A DNA stretch of 64,000 nt from Desulfosediminicola flagellatus (GCF_005116655.2 NZ_CP050698.1:2076501-2140500); one strand, 5' to 3'. Shown: positions 1-9,666, counted from the first letter of the stretch. Numbers and translations are program-made. Notes: a model not told the origin generated them from the sequence alone.

Positions 1-1
1 T

Positions 2-502
2 AAGTTCCTCAGTGGTGATGAAATTAAAGTTCCGCCTAAATTTTTTGTAGGTGCTGCAGCAAATCCTTTTGGTGATCCATTCAAAATCCGGGTGCCGCGG
101 CTGGCAAAGAAGGTAGCCGCTGGTGCTGAATTTATCCAGACCCAATGTATATACAATATGGAAAAATTCGAGGCTTGGATGGAAGGCGTGCGTGATAGGG
201 GGCTTGATGAAAGCGTCTATATTATGGCCGGAATAACCCCGATGCGTTCAGTGGGTATGGCTAAATACATGAAGCGTGCTGTGCCTGGAATGGATGTGCC
301 TGATGAGTTAATAGAGCGTATAGCCGGAGTCGAAAAGAAAAATCAGGCTCAGGAAGGTATTAATATCGCGGTGGAACAGATTCAGCGTCTTAAAGAGGTA
401 AAAGGCGTTGCCGGTTTTCATGTTATGGCGATTGAATGGGAAGAGAAAGTGCCCGAGATTATCGAGAGAGCCGGGTTATACCCACGGCCGGTTGTAGACT
501 GA
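2..502 (+). CDS. metF: Methylenetetrahydrofolate reductase, C-terminal part (5' end outside window)
   Basis: The open frame enters at the window edge and runs 166 codons to a TGA. The visible part is the C-terminal half of a MetF-type TIM barrel: a segment with VGAAANPFGDP, then GAEFIQTQCIYN (substrate/flavin side of the barrel), AGITPMRS, and a terminal GVAGFHVMAIEWEE stretch. MetF reduces methylene-THF to methyl-THF, the last THF step of the methyl branch of the Wood-Ljungdahl pathway. Its position just before fhs and folD supports a C1-pathway role rather than only methionine synthesis. The family call rests on these motifs; electron donor and partner subunits cannot be judged because the N-terminus is missing. 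Confidence 0.85.
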   Translation, partial: KFLSGDEIKVPPKFFVGAAANPFGDPFKIRVPRLAKKVAAGAEFIQTQCIYNMEKFEAWMEGVRDRGLDESVYIMAGITPMRSVGMAKYMKRAVPGMDVPDELIERIAGVEKKNQAQEGINIAVEQIQRLKEVKGVAGFHVMAIEWEEKVPEIIERAGLYPRPVVD

Positions 503-553
503 CGGGGCTGAAGCGTTTTGTAAAGAGTTTCGAATCGTTCCTGTATCAGGTCA

Positions 554-591
554 AATGCCGGATCCATAATTTAACCAATGTATCCGGCATT
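554..591. terminator. Inverted repeat between convergent metF and cooJ
   Basis: A perfect 10-bp inverted repeat (AATGCCGGAT ... ATCCGGCATT) with an 18-nt loop lies between the convergent ends of metF and cooJ. There is no strong T run on either side, so it may be a weak bidirectional terminator or only a stabilising 3' hairpin. Confidence 0.45.
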
Positions 592-633
592 GTAGTGTGT
601 TGCAGAGTAAAGGATTGCTCGACGATCGTGGTG

Positions 634-891
634 TCAATGATCGTGGTGATGATGATGATGGTGATGATGGTGGTGATGTTCTTCAGAGGCGCCGCCAGCT
701 TTGGTGAGAGCTTCTGTAAGTGCTGTGTTGGAGTTAGACATTGCGGTTATGGCATCGGCTATATGTTTTGCGATGTCGCCTTCACCGTCCTGCTCAGCTA
801 TTACCCGCCATTTTTCGAATTCTTCAGCGTGTCCTTTGTTGTGATCAATCCAGTGTTGTAAAAGTACACGTAGCTTTTCTTTATTTTCCAT
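634..891 (-). CDS. cooJ: CooJ-like nickel chaperone with natural poly-His tail
   Basis: An 85-aa protein with a predicted helical N-terminal part and a C-terminal tail of twelve consecutive His followed by Asp-His. Residues 13-21 read HWIDHNKGH, an exact match to the H(W/F)x2Hx3H nickel site described for CooJ, the CO dehydrogenase nickel chaperone of Rhodospirillum rubrum; that protein also ends in a flexible His-rich tail. It therefore probably stores or delivers Ni(II) to CO dehydrogenase. It lies 70 bp downstream of cooT on the same strand, consistent with one transcript. A GGAGA ribosome site precedes the ATG. The His codons are a mixture of CAT and CAC and there is no vector-like sequence around them, so this is not a cloning tag. 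Confidence 0.85.
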   Translation of the reverse strand: MENKEKLRVLLQHWIDHNKGHAEEFEKWRVIAEQDGEGDIAKHIADAITAMSNSNTALTEALTKAGGASEEHHHHHHHHHHHHDH

Positions 892-961
892 TTTTTCTCC
901 GTTATACGTTATGGACTAATGAGCGTTTAAATAGATTGTTGGTATCTGGTTGTGCAAGGTG

Positions 962-1156
962 TTATGGAGATTTTTGCAAAAAAACCTTGCCGGACAGAAA
1001 ATCAATATTTCGGATAACTGAGTCAGGGATCTCCCTGGAGCCTTCGAAAAGAGATGTTATTGAAACTGAGCTTTCAAGAACGTCGAGTTTGGTAACGTTT
1101 TCCATGAGAACTTCTTCAACACCATTCTGCTCAATTACGACTCGTATTTCGCACAT
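962..1156 (-). CDS. cooT: CooT family nickel-binding protein
   Basis: A 64-aa protein beginning Met-Cys-Glu-Ile. The family (CooT) is small, all-beta, dimeric, and binds nickel through Cys2; it helps mature the Ni-Fe-S cluster of CO dehydrogenase. The start at 1156 was chosen over a longer in-frame start at 1207 because it places Cys at position 2, has a GAGG ribosome site just upstream, and gives the usual family length of about 65 residues. The C-terminal IDFLSGKVFL stretch fits the family pattern. It is followed on the same strand by cooJ. No CODH gene (cooS/acsA) is in the window. Confidence 0.8.
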   Translation of the reverse strand: MCEIRVVIEQNGVEEVLMENVTKLDVLESSVSITSLFEGSREIPDSVIRNIDFLSGKVFLQKSP

Positions 1157-1686
1157 ATTCGCCTCATTTCTTGATGAAAACTGATTTGAACTAAAAACTA
1201 CGCACACCGCGATTATTGAATTATTAACGTATCAATGGAGATGGCGTCAATGGAGTTTTTACTGTTGCCCCAGTTATTTCCTTAAAGTGTGTTTTCTGGA
1301 TCCATTTTGAGTAACACACAAAATTGTAGTGTGTGGACGTATTGTGCAGAGTGTGTCGGTATAACACGAAAAAGGAGTTGTTGTGCGATTTGTGCCAACA
1401 GGGGTCCCCGCTGTGCGTTCTTGTGCATCTGATCGATAGGAAATGGAATGGTGTAGTATAATTAATTGAGAAACATTCAACCGTTAGAGTATGAAAGATG
1501 GAGATGTATAAAAAATAATGCGTTCATCTGGTTTTGTGTCAAAAGATGTTGCAAGAGAGGAATAATTTAGAGTAGGTTAGCGACAATATTGAGGTATAGA
1601 AAGGCTGTTAATTTTAATTAACCTGGTATCGATATCATTCTGAGATCGAATCACCTACCACCTTCACCTGAATCAAAGGAATCGTT
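1157..1686. other. Intergenic region between cooT and fhs
   Basis: About 530 bp between divergent cooT and fhs, so it should hold both promoters. I see no convincing gene; the ORF on the minus strand at 1274-1480 has no ribosome site or recognisable sequence. A short inverted repeat (ACACAC near 1315, GTGTGT near 1329) is present. AAGGA precedes the fhs ATG. Confidence 0.4.
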
Positions 1687-3462
1687 ATGACATTAGATCC
1701 GACAAAACATCAGGACTGGGAAATCGCCGAAGACGCTGAAAAAGACATGCAGACGATCTACCAGATCGGTGAAAAACTTGGGCTCACCAAAGAAGAGCTT
1801 CTTCCCCAGGGTCACTACATCGGTAAAATTGACTTTCCACGAGTTCTTGCTCGTCTGAAAGACAAGCCTAATGGCAAGTACATTGACGTTACAGCAATTA
1901 CACCAACACCTTTAGGTGAAGGTAAATCAACTTCCTCTATGGGCCTTGTACAGGGTCTTGGTAAGCGTGGTAAAAATGTTTGTGCAGCGATTCGTCAGCC
2001 TTCTGGCGGTCCTACCATGAACATCAAAGGATCTGCTGCTGGTGGTGGTCTTGCTCAGTGTATTCCTTTGACTCCTTTCTCACTTGGTTTTACCGGTGAT
2101 ATCAATGCAATCATGAACGCCCATAACCTGGCGATGGTTGCTTTGACCTCACGTCTGCAGCATGAAAGAAATTATACTGACGAGCAGCTTGAGCGACTTT
2201 CAGGAATGAAACGTCTTGATATCGATCCTACCAAAGTTGAGATGGGTTGGGTCATGGATTATTGCTGTCAGGCACTCAGAAATATCATTATCGGTATTGA
2301 TGGTGTTAACGGCAAATCTGATGGTTTCATGATGAAATCCAAGTTCGGTATTGCTGTTTCTTCAGAAGTAATGGCTATTCTCTCTGTTTCTAACGATCTG
2401 AAAGATATGCGCGAGCGTATGGAGAAGATCGTTGTTGCATACACCAAGAAAGGCAAGCCTGTAACCACAGGTGACCTCGAAGTTGCCGGTGCAATGACTG
2501 CATGGATGGTCGGCGCAATGAATCCTAGCCTGATGCAGACCCTTGAAGGTCAGCCGGTTATCGTTCATGCAGGACCTTTTGCTAATATCGCAATCGGCCA
2601 GAGCTCTATCATTGCTGATAAAGTTGGTCTTAAACTTGCTGACTATCATGTTACCGAGTCCGGCTTTGGTGCTGATATTGGTTTTGAGAAGTTCTGGAAC
2701 CTCAAATGCCGTTTCAGTGGCCTTGTACCTGATTGTGCAGTTATTGTTGCAACTATCCGCGCACTTAAATGTCACGGTGGTGCACCAGTACCGGTTCCTG
2801 GTAAAGCGATGCCAGAAGAATACTCAACTGAGAATGTTGAGTGGGTAGCAAAAGGTTGTGATAACCTGATTCATCATATTAAGACCGTACGTAAAGCAGG
2901 TATCAGCCCTGTTGTATGTATTAACGCGTTCTACACTGATACCGATGCAGAAATAGCTAAGGTTCGTGAACTGAGTGAAGCTGCAGGTGCTAAAGTTGCT
3001 CTTTCCCGTCATTGGGAGCAGGGTGGTGACGGAGCTCTTGAGTTTGCTGATGTTGTTATGGAAGCGTGTGAAGAAAAATCAGAATTCAAACTTCTCTATG
3101 AGCTTGATGAGCCTGTTAAGCAGCGTATTGAGAAGGTTGCTAAAGAAGTGTATGGCGCAGACGGTGTTGATTACTCTGCCGCAGCAGATGTTGCTATTGA
3201 TAGAATCCAGAAAGATCCTGAGCTCTCAAAGCTTGGTCTCTGTATGGTGAAAACTCACCTTTCTCTTTCTGACAACCCAGCACTCAAAGGTGTACCTACA
3301 GGATGGCGTCTGCAAATCCGTGAGGTACTTACCTACGGTGGTGCAGGATTCATTGTTCCTGTTGCCGGTGCAATCAGCTTGATGCCTGGTACAGGTTCCA
3401 ACCCTGCATTTAGAAGGGTTGATGTTGATGTTGAGACCGGTAAGGTTCAAGGCGTATTCTAA
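1687..3462 (+). CDS. fhs: Formate--tetrahydrofolate ligase
   Basis: A 591-aa protein, full length for the family. It joins formate and THF with ATP to give 10-formyl-THF, the first committed step of the methyl branch of the Wood-Ljungdahl pathway (or reversed in acetate/lactate oxidation). The nucleotide site [11 protein letters not shown] is at residues 72-82, and the conserved [17 protein letters not shown] segment follows near 108-124. AAGGA lies before the ATG. It is followed by a strong terminator and then folD, which has its own ribosome site, so the two may be separate transcripts. Cytosolic. No anomaly seen. Confidence 0.97.
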   Translation: MTLDPTKHQDWEIAEDAEKDMQTIYQIGEKLGLTKEELLPQGHYIGKIDFPRVLARLKDKPNGKYIDVTAITPTPLGEGKSTSSMGLVQGLGKRGKNVCAAIRQPSGGPTMNIKGSAAGGGLAQCIPLTPFSLGFTGDINAIMNAHNLAMVALTSRLQHERNYTDEQLERLSGMKRLDIDPTKVEMGWVMDYCCQALRNIIIGIDGVNGKSDGFMMKSKFGIAVSSEVMAILSVSNDLKDMRERMEKIVVAYTKKGKPVTTGDLEVAGAMTAWMVGAMNPSLMQTLEGQPVIVHAGPFANIAIGQSSIIADKVGLKLADYHVTESGFGADIGFEKFWNLKCRFSGLVPDCAVIVATIRALKCHGGAPVPVPGKAMPEEYSTENVEWVAKGCDNLIHHIKTVRKAGISPVVCINAFYTDTDAEIAKVRELSEAAGAKVALSRHWEQGGDGALEFADVVMEACEEKSEFKLLYELDEPVKQRIEKVAKEVYGADGVDYSAAADVAIDRIQKDPELSKLGLCMVKTHLSLSDNPALKGVPTGWRLQIREVLTYGGAGFIVPVAGAISLMPGTGSNPAFRRVDVDVETGKVQGVF

Positions 3463-3473
3463 AGATCGTCTAT

Positions 3474-3510
3474 TAAACGACCCGTCCTGATAACAGGGCG
3501 GGTCGTTTTT
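3474..3510 (+). terminator. Intrinsic terminator of fhs
   Basis: A 13-bp stem (ACGACCCGTCCTG paired with CAGGGCGGGTCGT, one G-T wobble), ATAA loop and following T run lie 13 bp after the fhs stop. Confidence 0.9.
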
Positions 3511-3583
3511 GTTTATGCTCTAGCGTAGACGTGTAGTTTACGCATGTTGTTAAGACAGTTGCAGTTCAAAAGGAGAATTATCA

Positions 3584-4477
3584 ATGACAGCAGAAATCAT
3601 AAGCGGTACTGAGATTCGTAAAGCTATCCTTGCAGAACTGAAGGACGAAGTTGTAGAGATCAAAGAGAAATACGGAAAGCCTCCCGGGCTTGTTACCATT
3701 CTTGTTGGTGCCAGTCCAGCCTCTATCAGTTATGTTACCCTTAAAGTTAAAACTGCTTTAAGTCTTGGTTTTCATGAAATCCAGGATGATCAACCTGAAG
3801 ATATCTCAGAAGCTGATCTGCTCGCGCTGATTGAGAAATATAATAACGATGATGATATTCATGGCATCCTTGTTCAGCTTCCACTTCCTAAGCATATTGA
3901 TGACAAAAAAGTCCTCAATGCAATTAACCCTGACAAAGATGTTGATGGTTTCCATCCTGTAAATGTTGGTCGTTTGATGATTGGTGGTGATGAAGTGCTC
4001 TTCCCGCCATGTACACCTGCCGGTATTCAGGAAATGATCATTCGTTCAGGAACTGAAACTTCCGGTGCAGAGGTTGTTGTTGTTGGCCGATCAAACATCG
4101 TTGGTAAACCTATTGCAATGATGATGGCGCAGAAAGGTGTTGGTGCTAACTCTACCGTAACTATCGTGCATACACGTACGAAAGATCTTGCAGCGCATTG
4201 TAAGCGTGCAGACATTCTTATAGTTGCTGCTGGTGTACCTGATCTCGTGAAGCCTGAATGGATTAAGCCCGGTTCTACAGTTATTGATGTTGGTGTTAAC
4301 CGTGTAGGAATGAATGAGGCAACTGGTAAGGCTATCCTCAAGGGTGATGTTGATTATGACAAGGCCGCTGAGGTAGCAGGAAAGATCACTCCGGTTCCAG
4401 GTGGTGTTGGTCCAATGACAATCGCTATGCTGATGAAAAACACTGTTCGTTCTGCTAAGGCTGCTATGTCCAAGTAG
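3584..4477 (+). CDS. folD: Bifunctional methylenetetrahydrofolate dehydrogenase/methenyl-THF cyclohydrolase
   Basis: A 297-aa FolD, normal length. It interconverts 10-formyl-, methenyl- and methylene-THF with NAD(P), linking Fhs and MetF. Visible hallmarks are the YVTLKVKTA segment carrying the catalytic YxxxK lysine, the NAD(P)-binding VVVGRSNIVGKP near residue 165, and the C-terminal PVPGGVGPMTIAML signature. An AAGGAG ribosome site precedes the ATG. Together with metF and fhs it gives the THF part of the Wood-Ljungdahl methyl branch within 4.5 kb. Cytosolic. Confidence 0.97.
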   Translation: MTAEIISGTEIRKAILAELKDEVVEIKEKYGKPPGLVTILVGASPASISYVTLKVKTALSLGFHEIQDDQPEDISEADLLALIEKYNNDDDIHGILVQLPLPKHIDDKKVLNAINPDKDVDGFHPVNVGRLMIGGDEVLFPPCTPAGIQEMIIRSGTETSGAEVVVVGRSNIVGKPIAMMMAQKGVGANSTVTIVHTRTKDLAAHCKRADILIVAAGVPDLVKPEWIKPGSTVIDVGVNRVGMNEATGKAILKGDVDYDKAAEVAGKITPVPGGVGPMTIAMLMKNTVRSAKAAMSK

Positions 4478-4507
4478 TACTCAATAGATGTTTTTTAAGA
4501 TGTAATG

Positions 4508-4549
4508 AAAAGGCCGTTTCCGATCAATCTCGGAAACGGCCTTTTTTTG
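4508..4549 (+). terminator. Intrinsic terminator of folD
   Basis: A 13-bp perfect stem (AGGCCGTTTCCGA / TCGGAAACGGCCT) with a short loop, followed by seven Ts. On the other strand the stem is followed by a four-T run, so it could also serve the convergent rhodanese gene. Confidence 0.9.
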
Positions 4550-4641
4550 TTACGTTACCAATACACGCTTTAAGCTACTCTTTAAAAAAGTGACTTTGTC
4601 GTTAGCGCCTGTATTGGAATTGATACATGTATATACGAGTA

Positions 4642-6003
4642 TCAGTTTTCACCGAGTGTATATTTATCCGCTTCAGGAAAATCAGTTTTGGCATTGAGGA
4701 ATTTAGCAGTATATCCATTATCCTTAAGAGCAATATACGCCATTTCTGCGCGGATTCCTGTGGAGCAGTAGGTTACAACCTGCTTACCCTTAGGGATTTC
4801 ATCAAGGCGTTCTGCAACTTCTTCCGTCGGGATATTAATAGCACCTGGAATTGTGCCGCTTGCCACTTCATCCTCTGTTCGAACATCAATGATGACAACA
4901 TCATCAGATTTCTTCGCAAGAATTGCTTCAAAGTCAGCAACGCCAATGGCACCCGGGATCGGTTTAGCTACATAGACAATTTCTGAAGCTGCATCTCCGC
5001 TAGTGGTAGGAAGACCAGCCTTTTGCCAAGCAGCAAAACCACCTTTCAGGATAGAGCTATTTTTATAACCCCATGCGCGAATGATATCAAAACTCTTTAA
5101 GGCTTCGTTGTAATCATTAGCGACAATGACAATAGGTGCATCTTTTTTAGCAGGAAATTTGTCCTGCATAGTGGAAAGAGTTTCTGTTGATAAAACAGTT
5201 GATCCAGCAATATGTGCGGCTTTCACTTCAGCTTCTGGCCGTATATCTGCGATGACCACTGAATTTTTGAACTTTGACATCTGTTCCAGATATTTTGCTG
5301 ACGCAACAAGAGGCTTCTTGTTTTTCTTCCATGCTGGCATTCCATCAAGAAATACTTTTACGTTGGTGTAACCAAGTTTTTCTGCCCGCCGGGCAGATGA
5401 TGGGCTGAGTCGTCAGGTAGGCCCTCCGCAATAAAATACGAGAAGATTATCTTTATCTTTTGGCAGTTTATCTAAATTCTTTTCGAATTGAGCATCATAG
5501 ATTGAGATTGCACCGGGAATGTGTCCGGTAACAAAAAGCTTACCCGGTCGAGCATCAACGATTGTGAAGTTGCCGGCCTCAGGGCCTTTTTCAACGAGTG
5601 GAGCGAGTGTGTCAATCTTAATCAGTTTTTCAGGTGCCAGTTTAGCCGGTTTTTTTACACTGATTGATTTTGCGTATAAAGCACCATCTTCCTCAATGAA
5701 TTTGACTTTGACTTCTTTGTCTTTGCCAATTTTATTCATCAATTCAGCACCTTTCAAAGTGGTGTCTTCGTCAAAGCCTATAAGCCAGGTTCCACCTCCG
5801 GTACTAACATTGAGTGTTTCTGCTTTCATTGAAACACTACTCAATTTGCCGCGAATAGTATCTGCAGCGTCACCTTTGTGACATTGCATGCAGGGCTTGA
5901 GTACCTTGGGTTTCTCACTACCGGCCAGTGCTGCGTTAGGTAGCAGCAGACAGGTGGCAGCGAGAGAACCGAAAAGCGCTGTCATAACTGTTTTGTTTCG
6001 CAT
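4642..6003 (-). CDS. Exported monoheme triple-rhodanese selenoprotein (ExtH-like), read through UGA
   Basis: I read one 453-aa protein across an in-frame TGA at 5413-5415. Order: signal peptide (residues 1-27, ending AALA), one CxxCH heme site (CMQCH), a small beta-rich region, then three rhodanese domains. The first domain's active loop is C-G-G-P-T-(TGA)-R-L-S; after the TGA the fold continues normally (SARRAEKLGYTNVKVFLDG), so the TGA is probably Sec197. A 7-bp hairpin starts 15 nt after it. The second domain lacks an active Cys; the third keeps CSTGIRA. Likely a periplasmic sulfur- or selenium-transfer protein. A Sec rhodanese called ExtH is known from the selenite/tellurite-related ext genes of Geobacter; orthology here is inferred. 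Gene callers would split it into 196-aa and 232-aa pieces. Confidence 0.85.
5381..5397 (-). promoter_or_regulatory. Candidate bacterial SECIS hairpin of the triple-rhodanese gene
   Basis: In the mRNA, TCTGCCC-GGC-GGGCAGA forms a perfect 7-bp stem. The apical loop GGC begins 22 nt after the UGA and has G in the first two positions, both as expected for bacterial SelB-binding elements. It lies inside the coding frame. Confidence 0.7.
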
Positions 6004-6387
6004 AATCTACTCCTTGTCGAAATAAAGAATTCACTCGCATCGGATTCTGGGAATATCCCATGAAGTGATAATTCACTACCTGCATAACACTAACAGGCAG
6101 ATGCCTTAACTCTGAAGTCAGCATGAATGCACTGATTCCAGATGCACACTATTACGCGGCAGTATACTACATGGTGTGAAGGTTAAGCAATTAAATGATT
6201 TATTAAATTAAGAAATAGGTAGTAAGATGTCGTACAGATTACGGTAATTTGTTGAATGTAGGAGGGTATTGATATGCGGAAATAAACAGGTTTCAAAATG
6301 ATTATTCCAGCAGGCAGAAGCAGGTATTGCCTGTTGAACTACTTCATGAATGTATAGGATTTACGTTGATGAAAATGATGTTACCAA
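6004..6387. other. Intergenic region upstream of the selenoprotein gene
   Basis: About 380 AT-rich bp between two minus-strand genes. It should contain the promoter of the triple-rhodanese gene; I see no gene and no clear repeat. Confidence 0.4.
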
Positions 6388-7332
6388 TTACTCGGTTTCA
6401 TCAATAACTGAGCGGATGGCTCCAGAAGAACAAATATGAGGGTTATCAGGACATTCAGGTTTTCGACACGGTTCAACATGAATTGTAATATCTGAGTTAC
6501 TTATTGCTTCTTCAATCTCATGCTCAAGGACCTCTGTAATCTGATGAGATTCATCAACTGTAAGGTTTTTGCAGACGGTAAGATGAAAATCGATAATTTT
6601 GGTTGATCCTGATTTACGTGTCCGGAGATTATGGCAGTCATACATGTGGCCCCCATGCTCTTCAATAACTCTCTCGATTTGTTGACGTAGAGGTTCCGGC
6701 AATTGAGCATCAAGAACATCATTCATCGCATGACGGGCCAGCTTGATTGCTTCGTTAAGAATAAAGCAACCAACAAGCAGAGAAAGCAGGGCATCGAGCC
6801 AGGGAATATGAAAAAAATACATCAGAACTAATCCTGCAGTAAGTGCCAGGTTCGTGTAGACATCCATGGCAAAATGCAGGGAATCTGCACGCAAAGCTGA
6901 TGAATCAGTTTCGTTTGCAACTTTTACCAGGTATCTACTGATCAGCCATGAAACTACAACTGATATCGCAAGAACAATAACACCGTTGCCAATTTCCCCC
7001 GGTGCTGAGCCTGTTAAAATTCGTCGTATCGATTCAATGAGAATCCATACACCGGAACCACCTATTACCAAAGACTGGATCAGTGCAGCCATTGTTTCGA
7101 ATTTCCCATGGCCATAAGCGTGACCATCATCAGCTGGTTGTTCAGCATGGCGAATAGCGAGGAAATTAACGCCGGACATAAGAATATCAAGCATCGAGTC
7201 TATGGCGGATGATAATACCGCCATAGACCCGGTCATGAACCCTACAATAAACTTCAGGACAGAGAGACTGAGTGCAGTTGTAATGGAAAGTTTTGCTGCA
7301 AATATTTTTTTGTTAGACGAACTCATTTTCAC
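6388..7332 (-). CDS. Cation diffusion facilitator family transporter
   Basis: A 314-aa inner-membrane CDF protein with about six hydrophobic segments in its first 210 residues and a cytoplasmic C-terminal domain. The transport-site pattern is visible as DSMLD in helix 2 and HFAMD in helix 5, resembling the DxxxD/HxxxD site of the FieF type, so divalent metal export (Fe, Zn, Mn or similar) by proton antiport is likely. HGHGK-type histidines (HAYGHGKFE) follow helix 2. Unusual is the C-terminal extension with four Cys (PCRKPEC ... HIC), which could bind metal. It appears to be a single gene; substrate cannot be assigned from sequence. Confidence 0.9.
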   Translation of the reverse strand: MKMSSSNKKIFAAKLSITTALSLSVLKFIVGFMTGSMAVLSSAIDSMLDILMSGVNFLAIRHAEQPADDGHAYGHGKFETMAALIQSLVIGGSGVWILIESIRRILTGSAPGEIGNGVIVLAISVVVSWLISRYLVKVANETDSSALRADSLHFAMDVYTNLALTAGLVLMYFFHIPWLDALLSLLVGCFILNEAIKLARHAMNDVLDAQLPEPLRQQIERVIEEHGGHMYDCHNLRTRKSGSTKIIDFHLTVCKNLTVDESHQITEVLEHEIEEAISNSDITIHVEPCRKPECPDNPHICSSGAIRSVIDETE

Positions 7333-7484
7333 TGCAATAGAAGAAGATAACAGTAAGTTTACAGGTTCACACTGTACGTGTTTATGACTCTTTGTCAGTA
7401 GTTTTCAGATGTGAACCTATTCCACGAAAGCGTATCTATATATAATCAAAACAAAAAAAGTATCTGCATGTTCCGTATGATATC

Positions 7485-8219
7485 CTAATCCATTATTATT
7501 ACGTGCATCTCTTTGGGACCGTGAGCACCATGAACCATATGTGCTTCAATATCAGCTGTTTTTGATGGTCCCGTGATAAATGTAAATGAATTTGGAATTG
7601 CTTCTCGTTTTAGCATAGCATACGCTTCTGCAAGAGAAGAAAGAAGTTTTGATTTACGTAACAGTCCAATATGTATTGAAGGGACAAGAGACGTGGAACG
7701 TGGTCTGTCAGCGCCGGTAATCTGAACAAGAGTTGATGATTCCGAGATACCCCAGTCTGCGACTGTTATTCCTATATACGACGAGACAGTTTTGTCGCGA
7801 ATTTGCGGATCTTCTTTGTAGGTTGTGTGAAGTGCTATAGGTGTATCCGAGAATCTTTCCCATAGGCGTAATTCAGCAATGTCAGGATGGGCGTGCTGAA
7901 TAATCTGACGGCTGGTTCCAAACTCAGGCTGACTTACCCTGACAATATCTTCTATAACGTCAGCAGCTTCATCTGACGAATCAACAATGTAGACACTGAG
8001 GTTAAGGGCTGCAGCGTTATCTTTAAAGGAGGCCGCTAAGCCCTGTAAGTCTATATCTTCACGGCTTTGAATGCGCTGCTGGATATGTCTGGCATCTTTG
8101 GTGGCAAACAGATCAGGGAAATCCGCCTTATGTCGAGCTGTATCACGGTCCGGAGCAACAGCTTTTCTGATAGTACTGAGAAAAGATATTTCATTTTCTG
8201 AATTTTGAATCATGCTCAT
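7485..8219 (-). CDS. lutC: Lactate utilization protein C (LUD domain)
   Basis: A 244-aa LutC/YkgG-type protein, third gene of lutABC. LutABC is an Fe-S enzyme complex that oxidises L-lactate to pyruvate in the cytosol. I chose the ATG at 8219 because it overlaps the lutB stop as ATGA and has GGAG eight bases upstream; the longer frame from 8261 reads into lutB. The C-terminal half has the LUD pattern with ADWGISESSTLVQITG and ending in HGPKEMHVIIMD. In lactate-consuming sulfate reducers this pathway supplies electrons and pyruvate. Confidence 0.88.
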   Translation of the reverse strand: MSMIQNSENEISFLSTIRKAVAPDRDTARHKADFPDLFATKDARHIQQRIQSREDIDLQGLAASFKDNAAALNLSVYIVDSSDEAADVIEDIVRVSQPEFGTSRQIIQHAHPDIAELRLWERFSDTPIALHTTYKEDPQIRDKTVSSYIGITVADWGISESSTLVQITGADRPRSTSLVPSIHIGLLRKSKLLSSLAEAYAMLKREAIPNSFTFITGPSKTADIEAHMVHGAHGPKEMHVIIMD

Positions 8220-9664
8220 TGTGTTTTCTCCGGTCTGTTCTGTTTGTGCTCGGTTTTCCATCTCTCTGCAAATGTTTTTTTGGCTATGGGTGGAAGGTCT
8301 CTGTCCTTAGTCCATTTTTTCCCCGGCCCAAACATTTTGCTGATCATGCCATTCTCGCCAATTCGGCCTTTCATTACCCATCGTGCCATGCCGAGAAGAG
8401 AACCATAAAGCTTACGACTGTTATTTACTTTGGCCCACATTCTAAAAACGAATCCTTCAGTACTGTTATGCGGCTTAACCTGCCATTTGGAATCACCATA
8501 GGCGAGTCTATACCGCAATTCGCTTAGCATCCGTGGTAGATCATTTTCAACGGGACAGACATCCTTGCATGCACCACATAATGTTTCGCCTTTACAGAGA
8601 TCAGCATATTGATTGATGCCTTGCATGAGTGGGGTAACAACAGCGCCAATTGGTCCGCAATATGGTGAGTTGTAGGCATGGCCACCAATCTTGCCGTAAA
8701 CAGGGCAGATATTAAGGCAGGCACCGCACCGGATGCAGGCAAGCACCTCACGAAAATCAGGATCTCCGAGAATTTTAGATCGACCATTGTCGATAATGAC
8801 AAGGTGAAATTCTTCAGGACCATCCGGGTCTTCCTGTTCACTGGGACCACCGGTAAAGCTGACATAGGTGGAGAGCTTTTGTAATGCAGCGCCACGGGTT
8901 AAGAGTTGCAGCATTCCCTGCTGATCCTCAAGAGTTGCTGCGACACGTTCAAGACCCATATATGCCACATGAACTTTTGGCATCGTTGTGGACATACGGA
9001 TATTGCCTTCATTTGAAACAAGGGATACGTGTCCTGTTTCAGCACAGGCAATATTACAGCCGGTTAGCCCCATATCTGCAGACAGCAATTTTTCCCTTAA
9101 CGCTTTTCGTGCAGTCTGGGTAAGCGTTGGTGGATCATCGGTATATTCGATACCGAGTTTTTCAGTAAAAAGCTTCCCTATCTGCTCTCTGTTGAGATGA
9201 ATGCATGGAGCAATGATATGGGACGGTGTATCTTCAGCAAGCTGAATAATATATTCACCCAGGTCAGTCTCAATAACCTCTATACCAGCCTTTTCAAGAG
9301 CCGGGTCTATACCTACCTCAGCGGATGTCATAGATTTGCCTTTGACAACACGCTTAACATTATTTTTCTCAGCTACCTCAAGTGTGTACTTGATGGCATC
9401 TTCTGCAGTGGCTGCAAAATACACATTGCCGCCACGATTTCGAATGTTCCCGGCTAACTCTGCAAGGACTATATCGGCATGTGCAAGGGTTTGCATCCTG
9501 CGCGCTTTTACACGCTTGCGTAATTCCGGGTCAGGCATGGATTTCCAGTAATGCATAGCACCGTGGCCAAAACCATTCTGGATTTTTTTCAGACTTTTCT
9601 GAAGAGTCTGGTTCGTGATGCCCTCGTGTGCGCCATCGATATATGATTGTTTTTGTGGATTCAT
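8216..9664 (-). CDS. lutB: Lactate utilization iron-sulfur protein B
   Basis: A 482-aa LutB/LldF protein. The N-terminal two thirds is a LUD domain; two ferredoxin-like motifs follow, CIRCGACLNICPVY and CGACKDVCPVE, for two [4Fe-4S] clusters that pass electrons on during lactate oxidation. The C-terminal region (WKVKPHN-like, residues about 400-482) is the usual family tail. It begins 2 bp after the lutA stop and overlaps lutC by 4 bp, so the three are translationally coupled. Full length for the family. Confidence 0.93.
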   Translation of the reverse strand: MNPQKQSYIDGAHEGITNQTLQKSLKKIQNGFGHGAMHYWKSMPDPELRKRVKARRMQTLAHADIVLAELAGNIRNRGGNVYFAATAEDAIKYTLEVAEKNNVKRVVKGKSMTSAEVGIDPALEKAGIEVIETDLGEYIIQLAEDTPSHIIAPCIHLNREQIGKLFTEKLGIEYTDDPPTLTQTARKALREKLLSADMGLTGCNIACAETGHVSLVSNEGNIRMSTTMPKVHVAYMGLERVAATLEDQQGMLQLLTRGAALQKLSTYVSFTGGPSEQEDPDGPEEFHLVIIDNGRSKILGDPDFREVLACIRCGACLNICPVYGKIGGHAYNSPYCGPIGAVVTPLMQGINQYADLCKGETLCGACKDVCPVENDLPRMLSELRYRLAYGDSKWQVKPHNSTEGFVFRMWAKVNNSRKLYGSLLGMARWVMKGRIGENGMISKMFGPGKKWTKDRDLPPIAKKTFAERWKTEHKQNRPEKTQ

Positions 9665-9666
9665 TG

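Noticed and set aside
634-680. The 12-His run considered as a cloning-vector artefact
   Set aside because: Mixed CAT/CAC codons, genomic flanks and the CooJ nickel motif show it is a natural tail.
436-861. 141-aa plus-strand ORF and its neighbour 741-1184
   Set aside because: Antisense shadows of cooJ and cooT; the Met/Val-rich run is the His tract read backwards.
1274-1480. 68-aa minus-strand ORF between cooT and fhs
   Set aside because: No ribosome site, no recognisable motif, lies in a promoter region.
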